From G963704535 sp963704535 (GTDB lineage: Bacteria > Chloroflexota > Chloroflexia > Chloroflexales > Roseiflexaceae): a DNA stretch of 64,000 nt. The stretch is taken from the NCBI GenBank assembly GCA_963704535.1, contig OY969916.1, positions 558,001 to 622,000 of the forward strand, written 5' to 3'. The position numbers were made by a program, and so were the translations under genes. Under the pieces are notes generated by a model, which worked only from the letters and a program-made list of their open reading frames with translations, ran no database searches and was not told the DNA's origin. Below, piece by piece: positions 26,704-36,476 of the stretch (position 1 is the first letter of the stretch; each line of letters starts with the position of its first letter).

Positions 26704-27012
26704 GTGGATCTGCTCGTTCTGCTCCTCGTATTAGTCATCACCGGCATCTGCGCCGCCTTCGCCGAATGGATCGTTGGCTTCAGCCCCGGTGGTCTGCTGG
26801 TCTCGGTCATCGTGGGGGTTATCGGCGCCTACCTGGGCAGCTTCATCGCCTGGCTGGTCAACCGGCTGATACCCGTCCCGTACCCGCTTCCGCTCAGCGT
26901 CGGCACCATTTCATTCGATCTGCTCTGGGCGCTGGTGGGCTCGATCATTCTGCTACTCGTGCTCCAAACGGTGCGCCACGGCGATCCTAATCTGGCCAGG
27001 CGCCAGACCTGA
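26704..27012 (+). CDS. GlsB/YeaQ/YmgE-family membrane protein, second copy
   Basis: A 102-residue paralog of the preceding protein (ICAAFAEWIVGFSPGGLLVSVIVGVIGAYLGSFIAWLVNRLIPVP). It starts at GTG 26704 after AAAGGAGG. The two copies share the AEW/FVVGFSPGG core but differ in their tails, so this is an old duplication. Confidence 0.75.
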   Translation: MDLLVLLLVLVITGICAAFAEWIVGFSPGGLLVSVIVGVIGAYLGSFIAWLVNRLIPVPYPLPLSVGTISFDLLWALVGSIILLLVLQTVRHGDPNLARRQT

Positions 27013-27020
27013 ATCCATAA

Positions 27021-27076
27021 GAGGCTGTCTGAAAAGGGAGGAGTTTGAGGGGCCAGCCCCTCAAACTCCTCCCTTT
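27021..27076. repeat. Family A half-element
   Basis: GAGGCTGTCTGAAAAG followed by GGAGGAGTTTGAGGGG, CCAG, CCCCTCAAACTCCTCC. The hairpin lies between convergent genes and may terminate both. Confidence 0.6.
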
Positions 27077-27083
27077 CTACTTG

Positions 27084-28634
27084 TCACTGCCCATCATCGG
27101 CCATCGGCAGGGCGACGCGGAAGGTGGTGCCGCTGTTGTCGCTTCTGACCGAGAGCATACCGCCATGCTGCTCGATAATCCCATAGCTGATCACCAGCTC
27201 CAGGTCGGCGCCCTTGGGCTCAAACAGCGTTCGTGCCTCGTCGTCAGGAATGCCTGGCCCGGTATTAATAAACTCGACCAACACCAGCGGCGCGATGCTG
27301 CCCGGCTGGCCGCCGTCGACGCGTGTACGAATGATCAACTGGCCGCCATCGGGCATCGCCGTGATCGCATTCAATATCAGGCTGGTAAACACATGCTTGA
27401 GATGGCCGCCGACCCCTCGTACGCGCGGCAGCCGCTCGGTCCACTCGCGCTCAAGCAACACGCTGCGCTCCCGCATCTGCTGCGCCGTCGCCCCAAGCAC
27501 GCTTTCCAACAGGCCATGGATCGAGATCGGGCGCATCCCATCGTATGAAGGTCGGTAAAAATCAAGCATCTGTCGCACGACCGTGATCAGCCGCTCGACC
27601 TCCATCTGGGCCATACTGAGGTAGCGCTCGCGCTTTTCTTCGTTCAAGGGCCGGCTCAGGAGTAGGTGTAGCGAGTTATGGATCGCCTGCAAAGGGTTGT
27701 TGATCTCGTGGGCGATCGACGCGGCCAGGCGGCCCATACCGGCCAGCTTCTCGGCATGCACCAATTGCTTGTGGAGCCGCGAGCGACCGATCGCCAGGGC
27801 GACTGGTGAGGCGGCGTCGATCAGGAACTGCAGATCCTCCCTGTCGAACGGGTCGTCTGGCTGGCTAGCGACCTCGATCGCGCCGCAGATCGTATCGCCG
27901 GTCTTCAGCGGCACACAGATCAACGACTGACCGGATTCACCGACAAGCTGGCGCTCCCACGGCGCCAGCAGCTCATCCGTCGCAGACTGGAGACGCGGGG
28001 CGCCGTCGGCAAGCACCAGCCCAACCAAACTGGCGCTCTCGGTCATACGCAGCAATCCAGGCATAGCAGGAGCTGGTTCGCCAAACCCAACCTGCCGGTC
28101 GAGCCGCAGCGGCTGGCCCCGGCCAAGGAACAAAAAACCTCGGTTGATCGACGGCGTGACTTGAAGATGCCCAGCCGCCACCTGGAGCACATGGTCGAGA
28201 TCGAAGATCGTCGCGAGATCCAAGCGCAGGCGCTCAAGCAGCGCCTGCCGAGCGGCCCGCCGCCGACCGTGGGCACGCGGCCTGATCTCATCCAACACGC
28301 GCTGGAGATCATCGGCGGCGAAGGGCTTGAACAGCACACCCCGAGCGCCGGGCCAGGCCGCCCGCCCGACCCCTTGCGACACAGCGGCGCCATCGACCAG
28401 AATGATCGTCGGGGGTGCGCACCGCTCGCCTGGCGCCACGGCATCGGCATCGGGCACGCAGGGGTTCAGCAGCAGCAGATCGATCTCGGCGCACTCCAGC
28501 GCATGTGCCGCGCGAGCCCCATCGTCATGTGCCTCGACAACAAACCCGAGATCTTCCAGGACATGCCGGCAAAGCACCCGCGTGCTCGCGTCCGTGTCCA
28601 CAATTAGTGCCTGGCCAGCCTGCGTCTTCATCAT
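27084..28634 (-). CDS. Hybrid histidine kinase: pseudo-receiver, GAF, HisKA, HATPase
   Basis: A 516-residue cytoplasmic kinase. Residues ~8-118 are a receiver-like domain in which the phospho-acceptor Asp is Asn (LLLLNPCVP, Asn57), though the pocket Asp (VDTDAS) and Lys (FKPF) remain. Residues ~135-285 are a GAF domain (LDLATIFDLDHVLQVAAGHL...GDTICGAIEVASQPDDPFDREDLQFLIDAASPVALAIGRSRL). HisKA follows with IAHEINNPLQAIHNSLHLL, then an HATPase (GHLKHVFTSLILNAITAMPDGG, NTGPGIP). The start overlaps the hisIE stop as ATGA, so the two are translationally coupled. The receiver probably binds rather than accepts phosphate. No response regulator is adjacent. Confidence 0.85.
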   Translation of the reverse strand: MMKTQAGQALIVDTDASTRVLCRHVLEDLGFVVEAHDDGARAAHALECAEIDLLLLNPCVPDADAVAPGERCAPPTIILVDGAAVSQGVGRAAWPGARGVLFKPFAADDLQRVLDEIRPRAHGRRRAARQALLERLRLDLATIFDLDHVLQVAAGHLQVTPSINRGFLFLGRGQPLRLDRQVGFGEPAPAMPGLLRMTESASLVGLVLADGAPRLQSATDELLAPWERQLVGESGQSLICVPLKTGDTICGAIEVASQPDDPFDREDLQFLIDAASPVALAIGRSRLHKQLVHAEKLAGMGRLAASIAHEINNPLQAIHNSLHLLLSRPLNEEKRERYLSMAQMEVERLITVVRQMLDFYRPSYDGMRPISIHGLLESVLGATAQQMRERSVLLEREWTERLPRVRGVGGHLKHVFTSLILNAITAMPDGGQLIIRTRVDGGQPGSIAPLVLVEFINTGPGIPDDEARTLFEPKGADLELVISYGIIEQHGGMLSVRSDNSGTTFRVALPMADDGQ

Positions 28635-29248
28635 TCCTCGTTTCCGTGCCGCCGTCGTAGCTCATCCCAGACTGCCTCAACCGGCAGACCTTGTTGCGCC
28701 AGCAGCACGACGCAATGATACAATAGATCGGCCAGCTCCCAGGACAGCTCCGCCGGTGCGGCGTTTTTCGCGGCGATGATCACCTCGGCCGCTTCCTCGC
28801 CGATTTTCTTGCCGATCCGATCCACTCCACCATCAAGCAACTTTACGGTATACGAGCCCTCCGGGCGCTCGGCGGCGCGCCGTGCGATCACGTCAGCCAG
28901 TTGCGCCAGGATCGCGCTTTTCGGTCGGCGCTCCCGCGTTAGTGCGCCATCCAGCTCTAGGTGAAAACAGCTTGGCGCGCCGGTATGGCAGGTCGGGCCG
29001 GCCGGCTCGGCCAGCACCAGCAGCGCATCACCGTCGCAGTCCTGCCGCAACTCAACCACCCGCAGAACATTGCCGGAGGTCGCGCCCTTTCGCCAAAGCT
29101 CGCCCCGGCTGCGGCTCCAGAACGTCACCTGCCCCGTCTCGACCGTCAGGCGCAGCGCCTCCTCGTTCATAAACCCAAGCATCAACACCTCGCCGCTACG
29201 CGCGTGCTGCACAATCGCTGGGATCAACCCCTGCTCATCAAACCGCAA
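28631..29248 (-). CDS. hisIE: Bifunctional phosphoribosyl-AMP cyclohydrolase / phosphoribosyl-ATP pyrophosphatase
   Basis: A 205-residue enzyme for steps 2 and 3 of histidine biosynthesis. HisI part (~1-110): LMLGFMNEEALRLTVETGQVTFWSRSRGELWRKGATSGN, DCDGDALLVLAEPAGPTCHTG, with the zinc and Mg2+ ligands (DCDGD, CHTG). HisE part (~115-205): GSYTVKLLDGGVDRIGKKIGEEAAEVIIAAKN, with the pyrophosphatase helix and ELADLLYHCVVLL. No other his genes are near, so the pathway is dispersed. The 3' end overlaps the start of the hybrid kinase gene. Confidence 0.93.
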   Translation of the reverse strand: MRFDEQGLIPAIVQHARSGEVLMLGFMNEEALRLTVETGQVTFWSRSRGELWRKGATSGNVLRVVELRQDCDGDALLVLAEPAGPTCHTGAPSCFHLELDGALTRERRPKSAILAQLADVIARRAAERPEGSYTVKLLDGGVDRIGKKIGEEAAEVIIAAKNAAPAELSWELADLLYHCVVLLAQQGLPVEAVWDELRRRHGNEE

Positions 29249-29269
29249 GTCCCCTCTCCTCGAAATAAC

Positions 29270-29326
29270 ACTGGAAACGTGAAACGTGATGCGTGACCTT
29301 CTATCCTCTATCCTCTATCCTCAGTT
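29270..29326. repeat. Heptamer repeats (GTGAAAC, TATCCTC)
   Basis: AACGTGAAACGTGATGCGTGA followed by TATCCTC units. They fill the gap between purH and hisIE on the minus strand. Confidence 0.7.
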
Positions 29327-30860
29327 CTAGTGCCTAAAATGTCGCCGTCCGGTAAAAACCATCGCCAGCCCCAGCCGATCGGCGGCGGCGATCACCTCGT
29401 CGTCGCGCACAGAGCCACCCGGCTGGATGACGGCGGTCGCGCCGGCGGCTGCGGCGGCCTCGACCCCATCCGGGAATGGAAACATGGCATCGCTGGCGAC
29501 AGCAGAGCCAGCCAGCGACAGGCCGGCGTTCTGCGCCTTCCACACCGCGACGCGCGAGCTGTCCACCCGGCTCATCTGGCCCGCCCCGATGCCGAGCGTG
29601 CGGTCGGCGGCGACGAAGACGATCGCGTTCGACTTGACGTGCTTGACCACGTTCCAGGCGAAGCGTAGTGCCTGCTGCTCCGCATCTGTCGGCGCGCGCC
29701 GCGTCACGACGCGGAACGGCTCCTCGCGCAGCGGCGCGCGGTCCGGCTCCTGCACCAGCACGCCGCCCGGCACGCTGTGGATCAGCCGCGCGCGCTCGCC
29801 CGAGACGGCCCGCATCGCCCGTATCAGCCGGCGATTCTTCTTGCGCCGTAATAGATCGAGCGCGTCCGCGTCGAAGGCAGGAGCGATCACAATCTCGGTG
29901 AAGATCTCGTCAATCGCCTGAGCCAGCGGCAGATCAAGCGGTCGGCTGACAACGATGATTCCACCGAAGGGCGCCTCGCGGTCGGTTGCGAACGCCCGCT
30001 CCCAGGCCTCCAGCGGCGTCGCGCCAACTCCGACACCGCAGGGGTTGGTATGCTTGATAATCGCCAGCGCTGCCCCCGGATCGTCCAGCAAACTCCTCGA
30101 CCAACTCCTGGGCGGCCCCGATATCGAGAATATTGATATAGGAAAGCTCTTTGCCGTGCAACTGCTCGAAGAACTGAAAGAAATCGCCATACAGAGCGGC
30201 CGCCTGGTGCGGGTTCTCACCATAGCGCAGATCCTGCGCCTTGTGGAACGCCAGCGGCAGCGTCTCGGGGAACGGCTGCTCGGCCAGGTACGCGGCGATC
30301 GTTGCGTCATAGGCGGCGGTATGCGCGAACGCCTTGGCAGCCAGACGCCGGCGCAGCTCCGGCGGCACGTGCTCCTCTCGCAGGGCCGCCAGCACCTGAT
30401 CGTAATCATCCGGGTCCACCACCACCAGGACCGCTCCGTGATTCTTGGCGGCAGCGCGCACCATGGCAGGCCCGCCGATATCGATCTGCTCCAGCGCGTC
30501 GGTGATGGTAACACCGGGCCGAGCAATGGTGGCCGCGAATGGGTAGAGGTTGACGACCACCAGATCGATCGGGGCGATCCGGTGCGCCGCCAACGCCTCC
30601 ATATGAGCCGGGAGGTCGCGCCGCGCCAGGATGCCGCCGTGAACAGCCGGATGCAGGGTCTTCACCCGGCCATCGAGAATCTCGGGGAAGCCGGTCAGCT
30701 CGCCGACCGAGCGCACATCGACGCCGGCATCGCCCAGGTGCCGGGCGGTGTTGCCGGTTGAGAAGATAGCGATCCCAAGCGAGTGGAGGCCAGCCGCGAA
30801 GCCCTCCAGCCCGCGTTTATCCGATACACTGACAAGAGCGCGCATATCACGATCGGGCAT
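29327..30860 (-). CDS. purH: Bifunctional AICAR transformylase / IMP cyclohydrolase, with apparent +1 frameshift
   Basis: Catalyses the last two steps of IMP synthesis. N-terminal MGS-like IMP cyclohydrolase domain: RALVSVSDKRGLEGFAAGLHSLGIAIFSTGNTARHL...KTLHPAVHGGILARRD...IDLVVVNLYPF. C-terminal transformylase domain: ALAIIKHTNPCGVGVG (with the Lys-His pair) to MFPFPDGVEAAAAAGATAVIQPGGSVRDDEVIAAADRLGLAMVFTGRRHFRH. The frame is lost after ELVEEFA at plus-strand 30085-30086. Removing one base gives EEFADDPGAALAII, so a single-base insertion (probably sequencing) is inferred. The first ATG (30860) lies inside a hairpin; an internal ATG at 30845 is an alternative start. Confidence 0.88.
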
Positions 30861-30874
30861 TCAAACGAATGCCC
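30855..30874 (-). promoter_or_regulatory. Hairpin over the purH start codon
   Basis: GGGCATTC, AAAC, GAATGCCC: an eight-bp perfect stem with a four-base loop in which the first purH ATG is paired. The purine-rich GAGGAGG stretch lies just upstream on the minus strand. It could control initiation or favour the internal ATG. Confidence 0.45.
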
Positions 30875-30886
30875 CTCCTCCTCACC

Positions 30887-30922
30887 AAAAAAAGACCCCA
30901 CCCGGAGCGACGGGGCGGGGTC
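30887..30922 (-). terminator. Intrinsic terminator of the Roadblock-GTPase-DUF4388 operon
   Basis: On the minus strand, GACCCCGCCCC, a loop and GGGTGGGGTC are followed by seven T (plus-strand A run 30887-30893). It lies between the DUF4388 stop (31001) and the purH start. Confidence 0.8.
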
Positions 30923-31000
30923 GCGATGACGCGAGCGCATTGTACCACGACAGATGCGTTTGTCGGTAGTACGCGAGGTCGAACATGCTGCTACATGCTA

Positions 31001-31799
31001 CTAAAAACCTGGTTTGCGCGCTCGCGCAAATCGGCGATCATCTGGCGAACGCGATTGAGCCCAAACGCCCGGATGGAAGCGCTCTCGAACGAGTTCGAGC
31101 GCGGCCAGCACCTGCTCTGGGGTCGCGGTGGCCATGTCGGTAATCGCCGCGCGCCCATAGGAGTCGTACAGCAGCGCCCGTGCCGAGTTCCCCAATGCCC
31201 CCAAGACGATCCGATCGAGCTCCGGAAACAGCATCTCGGCCAGATTGATCTCGCGTTTCTCGATCAGGCCGCTGGATAGGAGCTGGGCGATGATCTCGCA
31301 GGTACGCATCTCGCCGAGGCCGCTGCGCTGCGCGATCTGGGCCACAGTATTCTTGCCGTTGACCATCGTCAGGACGCGCCATTCGTCGGCCTCGAGATTG
31401 ATCTCTGTGCCGGTCGCAGCCGGGTTGGGCACCAGCCGCGGCACCATATTCAGCGAAGGCACGTGGTCCTGGATCTTGGCCCAGGCGTCCTGGCGCATGA
31501 TCCCTTCCATGATAATCATCTCGTTGCTCTGAGTGATGGTCGGCACATCGAGCTGAACTTCATCGTGGAAGCGGAAGGGGCCGGAGGTGAAGGTAAAGAA
31601 GGTGTAGGCGGCCTCAAGGGGCGGCATGTTGCCAAGGCGAGCGCCGATGATCTTGCCGTCGCGGAAGTATATCCAGCCCTCGATCTGCTGCTGACTGCGC
31701 TCTCCCCGCATAAAAACGGCGCCGCTCTTCTTGCTCAGATCCAGCTAGCTGGATGATATCGGTGAGGGGAAACTCACCCAGATCGCCTTCGAGTGCCAT
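31001..31799 (-). CDS. DUF4388 (PATAN-like) domain protein with apparent +1 frameshift
   Basis: About 265 residues when corrected. Residues 1-110 form a DUF4388/PATAN domain (MALEGDLGEFPLTDIIQLADLSKKSGAVF, then GWIYFRDGKIIGARLGNMPPLEAAYTFFTFTSGPFRF), found in signalling proteins with MglA-like GTPases. A winged-helix-like segment follows (LEADEWRVLTMVNGKNTVAQIAQRSGLGEMRTCEIIAQLLSSGLIEKREI), then a C-terminal helix region. The frame breaks after IIQLA. One extra C at plus-strand 31741-31742 accounts for it. Last gene of a three-gene minus-strand operon with the GTPase and Roadblock proteins. Confidence 0.82.
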
Positions 31800-31822
31800 G
31801 GGCGTCCCAGTCCTTCAGGTCG

Positions 31823-31912
31823 AAAGTTAGAAGATAGAGGATAGAAGATAGCATTGTCAGGGCTTGCCATCCTCCATCCCCTATCCTCTATATTCTATCT
31901 TCCACCCTATCA
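31823..31912. repeat. Inverted heptamer repeats (GATAGAA / TATCCTC-like)
   Basis: GAAGATAGAGGATAGAAGATAG, a centre of ~25 bases, then CTATCCTCTATATTCTATCTTCC. A hairpin inside an operon, between the GTPase and DUF4388 genes. Confidence 0.75.
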
Positions 31913-32485
31913 CAGCTTACTGATCACAAGTTTGCTGATCGCCCTGAGTGTCTCGAAAATTCCCACGCCGGTTGTCGCGATCGCCTCGTAGCGCTGCCAA
32001 ACCAGCGTATTCAGATACTTATCGAGCGTCGCCAGCGGGAGCGCGCCGGGGACATCGCGCTTATTGTACTGTAGGATAATCGGAAACTCCTGGAACTTCT
32101 TATTCTGCTTGGTGACATTGACGGCCAGCTCGCGCAGGCTCTTGATATTCTCCTCGAGCTTATGCTTCTGCGAGTCGGCCACGAACACCACACCATCGGA
32201 GCCATTGAGCACCGCCACACGGGTCCGCTCGTAGAGCACCTGGCCTGGGACGGTATACAGGTGAAAGCGCGTCTTGAAGCCGCGTACATTGCCCAGGTCC
32301 AGCGGAAGGAAGTCGAAAAAGAGCGTGCGCTCCGTCTCGGTCGCGATCGAGAGCAGTTCGCCCTTGGTATCCTTGGGAACCTGGCTGTGAATGTACTGCA
32401 AATTGCTGGTTTTGCCGCCCATACCAGGTCCGTAATACACGATTTTGCAGTGGATCTCACGTGCGGCAACGTTGATCAAGGCCAT
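31910..32485 (-). CDS. MglA-like small GTPase
   Basis: A 191-residue Ras-like GTPase of the bacterial MglA/gliding family, starting MALINVAAREIHCKIVYYGPGMGGKTSNL (P-loop GPGMGGKT). Switch region: LLSIATETERTLFFDFLPLDLG. Walker B region: YTVPGQVLYERTRVAVLNGSDGVVFVAD. Specificity motif: LQYNKRD. A Roadblock/LC7 protein, the usual GTPase-activating partner type, is encoded directly upstream, and a DUF4388 protein downstream. Such GTPases control polarity and motility in myxobacteria. A role in gliding or filament behaviour here is inferred. The Met at 32485 is preferred to the longer upstream start because family members begin M-xx-IN. Confidence 0.9.
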   Translation of the reverse strand: MALINVAAREIHCKIVYYGPGMGGKTSNLQYIHSQVPKDTKGELLSIATETERTLFFDFLPLDLGNVRGFKTRFHLYTVPGQVLYERTRVAVLNGSDGVVFVADSQKHKLEENIKSLRELAVNVTKQNKKFQEFPIILQYNKRDVPGALPLATLDKYLNTLVWQRYEAIATTGVGIFETLRAISKLVISKL

Positions 32486-32573
32486 ACTTTTTCTCGCATG
32501 CCAGAGTGCATAACCGACCGATCGCACATACGATCGCGGGCATCACAGCGGACGGCGTATCGGACAGCACCGA

Positions 32574-33068
32574 CTAATCACGGAACAGAAGGTCGATTGT
32601 ATCCTCCATCGAGGTTCGGAACGATGTCCCGAGCACATCATCGCGCGCCTTATGCTGTTCGCGCACGCGCTCCAGCACCAGCGCCAGCTCATCGGTCGCC
32701 TTCTTGGTCAGCACCTTCACCAGGCCGATGTGCGTGCCCTTGTTGAAGATAATGCAGAGTATCCACTGCTCCTCAATCAGCGCGAGGAAGATATTGTCGC
32801 GAACGCCCTGGGTGAACATGCTGCGGAAATCCTTCTCACGCAGGAGCTTTGCGACCTCGCGCGACGACGCGAAGGTCCCGGCGATCAGCGCACCGAGCGC
32901 CGTAATATCCTGCCGATTGGCATCGCCCTGGCTGGCGATCACCTGCCCGCTTTTATCGAGCAGCAGCACATAATTTCCGGCGGTATCCTCGACCAAGCGC
33001 GCGAGACATTCCTCAATCTGCCTGACCTCTTCAGTCGGGACAATCTGGCTGGTTAGCTGTGGATCCAT
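32574..33068 (-). CDS. Roadblock/LC7 domain protein
   Basis: A 164-residue protein. Residues ~15-120 are a Roadblock/LC7 fold (RQIEECLARLVEDTAGNYVLLLDKSGQVIASQGDANRQDITALGALIAGTFASSREVAKLL...VRDNIFLALIEEQWILCIIFNKGTHIGLVKVL). The C-terminal helix (TDELALVLERVREQH...MEDTIDLLFRD) may bind the partner. AAGGTAGG precedes the ATG. First gene of the operon with the MglA-like GTPase; by analogy with MglB it may act as its GAP or platform. A TATAAT (plus 33134-33139, reverse) lies ~65 bases upstream. Confidence 0.88.
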   Translation of the reverse strand: MDPQLTSQIVPTEEVRQIEECLARLVEDTAGNYVLLLDKSGQVIASQGDANRQDITALGALIAGTFASSREVAKLLREKDFRSMFTQGVRDNIFLALIEEQWILCIIFNKGTHIGLVKVLTKKATDELALVLERVREQHKARDDVLGTSFRTSMEDTIDLLFRD

Positions 33069-33133
33069 TGGTAACCTACCTTGACTGTGCGGGCTTCAAC
33101 CATAGTGGGTCGGGCAGTTGATCAGCCACCGCA

Positions 33134-33139
33134 ATTATA
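33134..33139 (-). promoter_or_regulatory. -10 element of the Roadblock operon
   Basis: TATAAT on the minus strand, ~65 bases before the Roadblock ATG. No clear -35 is seen. Confidence 0.4.
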
Positions 33140-33282
33140 GCACATCGTTTCGTCGTGAGATGGTGCGAGCCGTCATCGACGCCGTCACGCCCAGCGCTAT
33201 CGGTTCAAATCGGCGCGCTCACCGCGACCTCGCCGACAGCGCAAAGATGCTGCGCGTATTATACTACAAATCCGCTCATAAA

Positions 33283-33570
33283 CTATGGTTCGATGCCATT
33301 GCTCCGCTCGCGCTCCTTGGGCGGCCGGCCAGTGCGGATATTACGCAGCGAGTGGATCGTGGCGGCAAGCGCCCTATCGGCCCAGCCATAAATGGTGGGG
33401 CAACTCTTGCGCAAATCTTCAGCGATCTGAGTTACATTCGTCCGATATTCCGGATCGAAAGTCGCCAGATTGATCCGGGCAGAGGCGACGATCTGCAAAA
33501 TTTCTTCTTCGGTCAGATCGTGCTCGCGAATCAGCTTCCTGGCCCGCTTGCTACTCAGATCGAGCTGCAT
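33283..33570 (-). CDS. Small hypothetical protein with possible HTH
   Basis: A 95-residue protein with AAGGAG six bases before its ATG, so it is probably translated. Sequence MQLDLSSKRARKLIREHDL, then EEEILQIVASARI, then TQIAEDLRKSCPTIYGWADRAL, which could be a helix-turn-helix, and a basic tail RTGRPPKERERSNG. No family recognised; it might be the remnant N-terminal HTH of a transposase. A TATGATAAT sequence lies ~70 bases upstream as possible -10. Confidence 0.45.
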   Translation of the reverse strand: MQLDLSSKRARKLIREHDLTEEEILQIVASARINLATFDPEYRTNVTQIAEDLRKSCPTIYGWADRALAATIHSLRNIRTGRPPKERERSNGIEP

Positions 33571-33991
33571 AATGCGCTCCTTGCCATCGCATCACTTGGT
33601 GGCCCCGCCGTCGGTCTCGGACGTGCGGGAACGAGGGTGTAAGGCTTTATTATCATAGCATAGGGAGGCGTTACTGTCGAGTCCTATTTGTAAATAGTAA
33701 TTAGGGGCCGGGCGGTATGGGACGCACTAGTACCTACGGGGGATTGAAGGAAACCCAATACCAAAAGCTTGTTCTGGTCGCTTACGCACACATCGGCCGG
33801 AGAGCTGCCTGAGAGTGGCATATAAGTCTTAACAGCTCTGGAAAAGGAGACACGGAGCAGTGTAAAGGTTTGTCTGGGACCGGAGGGTGGGATAGAAGAG
33901 AGATGGAGGAAGGAGATTAGAGATTGGAGGTTGGATAAATCTCCAATCTCCAATCTCTAATCTCCGTAGAGTATATCGCCGGTGTGTTAGA
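33571..33991. repeat. Gene-free stretch between divergent genes, with heptamer hairpin
   Basis: Most of 33571-33900 shows no recognised element apart from possible promoter sequence for the flanking divergent genes. From 33906 to 33967, GGAGATTAGAGATTGGAGG and its complement (CTCCAAT/CTCTAAT units) form an inverted heptamer repeat just before the kinase gene. Confidence 0.6.
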
Positions 33992-35702
33992 ATGAGACCG
34001 AAGAAGCATGAGACTGATGTTAGAGCCATGTTCGAGTCGAAAGACCAGCGCCTACGCCAGCGCGAGTTCCTGCTGCAAATCAGCCGCGCGCTGACTGCCC
34101 AACTCGACCTGACCAGCGTGCTCAACCTGGTGATCGAGGTCGCCGTCGAGCTGCTCGCCGGCACCTCGGGGCTGATCGCGCTGCGCGACGACGGCGGCCT
34201 GCATGTCCAGGCGGCGTCGAACATCCCGCGCGAGCTGTGGCCGGCCTTCGCCGGGCTGCTGGCAACGCCGCTGGAAGATCGGCGCGCCCTCGGCCAGCGC
34301 CTGCGCGAGATCGCCGACGATACGTACCTGCCGCTGCGCCAGATGAACGCGCTGCCGCTGATCTTCCGCGAGGCGACCGTCGGCGTGATCTATGTCTTTC
34401 GGGCCGCGCTCAACGTGGCATTTACCCAGGAGGAACAGGAGCTGCTCAAAGCCTTCGCCGACCAGGCCGCGATCGCCGTCAGCAATGCCCGGCTGTACCA
34501 GAGCATCCTGCGTGAGAAGCAGCAGCTCGATGCGATCATCGAGCAGAGCGCCGACGGGGTGATGATCCTCGATAGCCGCTGGCGCATCACGACGTTCAAC
34601 CGGGCCATGGAGCTGCTGACCGGCTGGGCACGCGAGGAGGCGACCGGCCGACCGTGCGCCGAGGTGCTGGCGATCCAGAGCGCGCAGGGCGTCAATATCT
34701 GCCTGGTCGATTGCCCGCTCCAGCGCCGGCCGCCTGAGCCGAACCCGGTGGTCGAGGGCTGGGTCACGGCGCGCGACGGCCGGCGGCTATACGTCCAGAG
34801 CCACTACGCCGTGCAGCGCGGGCCGAGCAGCGAGTTTATGGGCGCGATCGCCAACGTCCGCGATGTCACCGAGCAGAAGATCGAGGAGGAGATGCAGAGT
34901 ACGTTTATCTCGGTGATCTCGCACGAGCTGAAGACGCCGGTCAGCATCATCAAGGGCTACGCCGAGACGCTGGCGCGCGAGGACGCCGATTGGGACCGCG
35001 CGACGCTCCACGATGGGCTCCAGGTGATCATCGAAGAGGCCGATCGGCTGGGGCGCCAGATCGCCGGCCTGCTCGAAGTCTCGCGCCTGCAGGCCGACGG
35101 GCATGCGGCTGGACCTCAGCGAGTGGGCGCTGCCGCCGCTCGCTCGCCGGGTGATCGAGCGCTTCGCCACCCAAGCCGGCGAGCGGTTTACGTTCGAGAT
35201 GCGCTGCCCCGACGACTTCCCGGCGGTCTATGCCGACTACGAGCGCACTCGCACCGTCCTCGAAAACCTGGTCTCCAACGCGGTCAAGTACAGCCCCGAC
35301 GGCGGCATTATCCGCATCACTGGTCGTGTCGACGGCGACCACGCGATCATCTCGGTGAGCGACCAGGGGATTGGCATCTCGCCTGAGGAGCAGGCCAAGC
35401 TGTTCCGCCGGTTCTACCGGGTGGACAACCGGCTGCGCCGCGAGACTCAGGGGGTTGGGCTGGGGCTGTTTCTGTCGCGGGCGATCGTCGAGGCTCAGGG
35501 CGGCCGCATGTGGGTCGAGAGCCAGCCGGGGCGCGGCTCGCGGTTCTCGTTTACGCTGCCCCTGGCGACGCCGCAACTGCCGGACTTATCGACGACCGAC
35601 GACCGACGATCGACGACCGACGAAACAGTTGAGCAGGGATTTGCGGAGGGAGTAGTGAAAGTGATCGAGAGCCGAGAACCGAGGATAAAGGAGAGCGGAT
35701 AG
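33992..35702 (+). CDS. Sensor histidine kinase: GAF-PAS-HisKA-HATPase, with apparent +1 frameshift
   Basis: About 569 residues when corrected. GAF ~35-170 (LDLTSVLNLVIEVAVELLAGTSGLIALRD), PAS ~175-300 (QLDAIIEQSADGVMILDSRWRITTFNRAMELLTGW), HisKA (FISVISHELKTPVSIIKGYAETLA), HATPase (NLVSNAVKYSPDGG, SDQGIGISPEEQAKLFRRFYR, GVGLGLFLSRAIVEAQGG). The frame is broken at a GGG (35099-35101); removing one G restores RLQADGMRLDLSEW. The normal domain ends near LPLATPQLPDL. The remaining ~35 residues (STTDDRRSTTDETVEQG...) are encoded by CGACGAC heptamer repeats and following DNA. It pairs with the response regulator 52 bases downstream. Confidence 0.87.
35586..35624. repeat. Heptamer array CGACGAC inside the 3' end of the kinase gene
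   Basis: Five units of CGACGAC with one variant (CGACGAT), in coding sequence. Because the unit is 7 bp, copy-number change would alter the protein's C-terminal tail. Confidence 0.75.
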
Positions 35703-35753
35703 GGGAGCGGATAGAACGGATAATTACGCATCACGTAGCATAGAGGCGATATT

Positions 35754-36470
<717 letters not shown>

Positions 36471-36476
36471 ATCGAT

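Noticed and set aside
33118..33642. 174-codon plus-strand frame
   Set aside because: Overlaps the minus-strand gene that has AAGGAG before its ATG; no domain or ribosome-binding site is seen for the plus frame.
33700..33880. Possible riboswitch or structured RNA
   Set aside because: Some short complementarity exists, but no known riboswitch consensus could be matched by eye.
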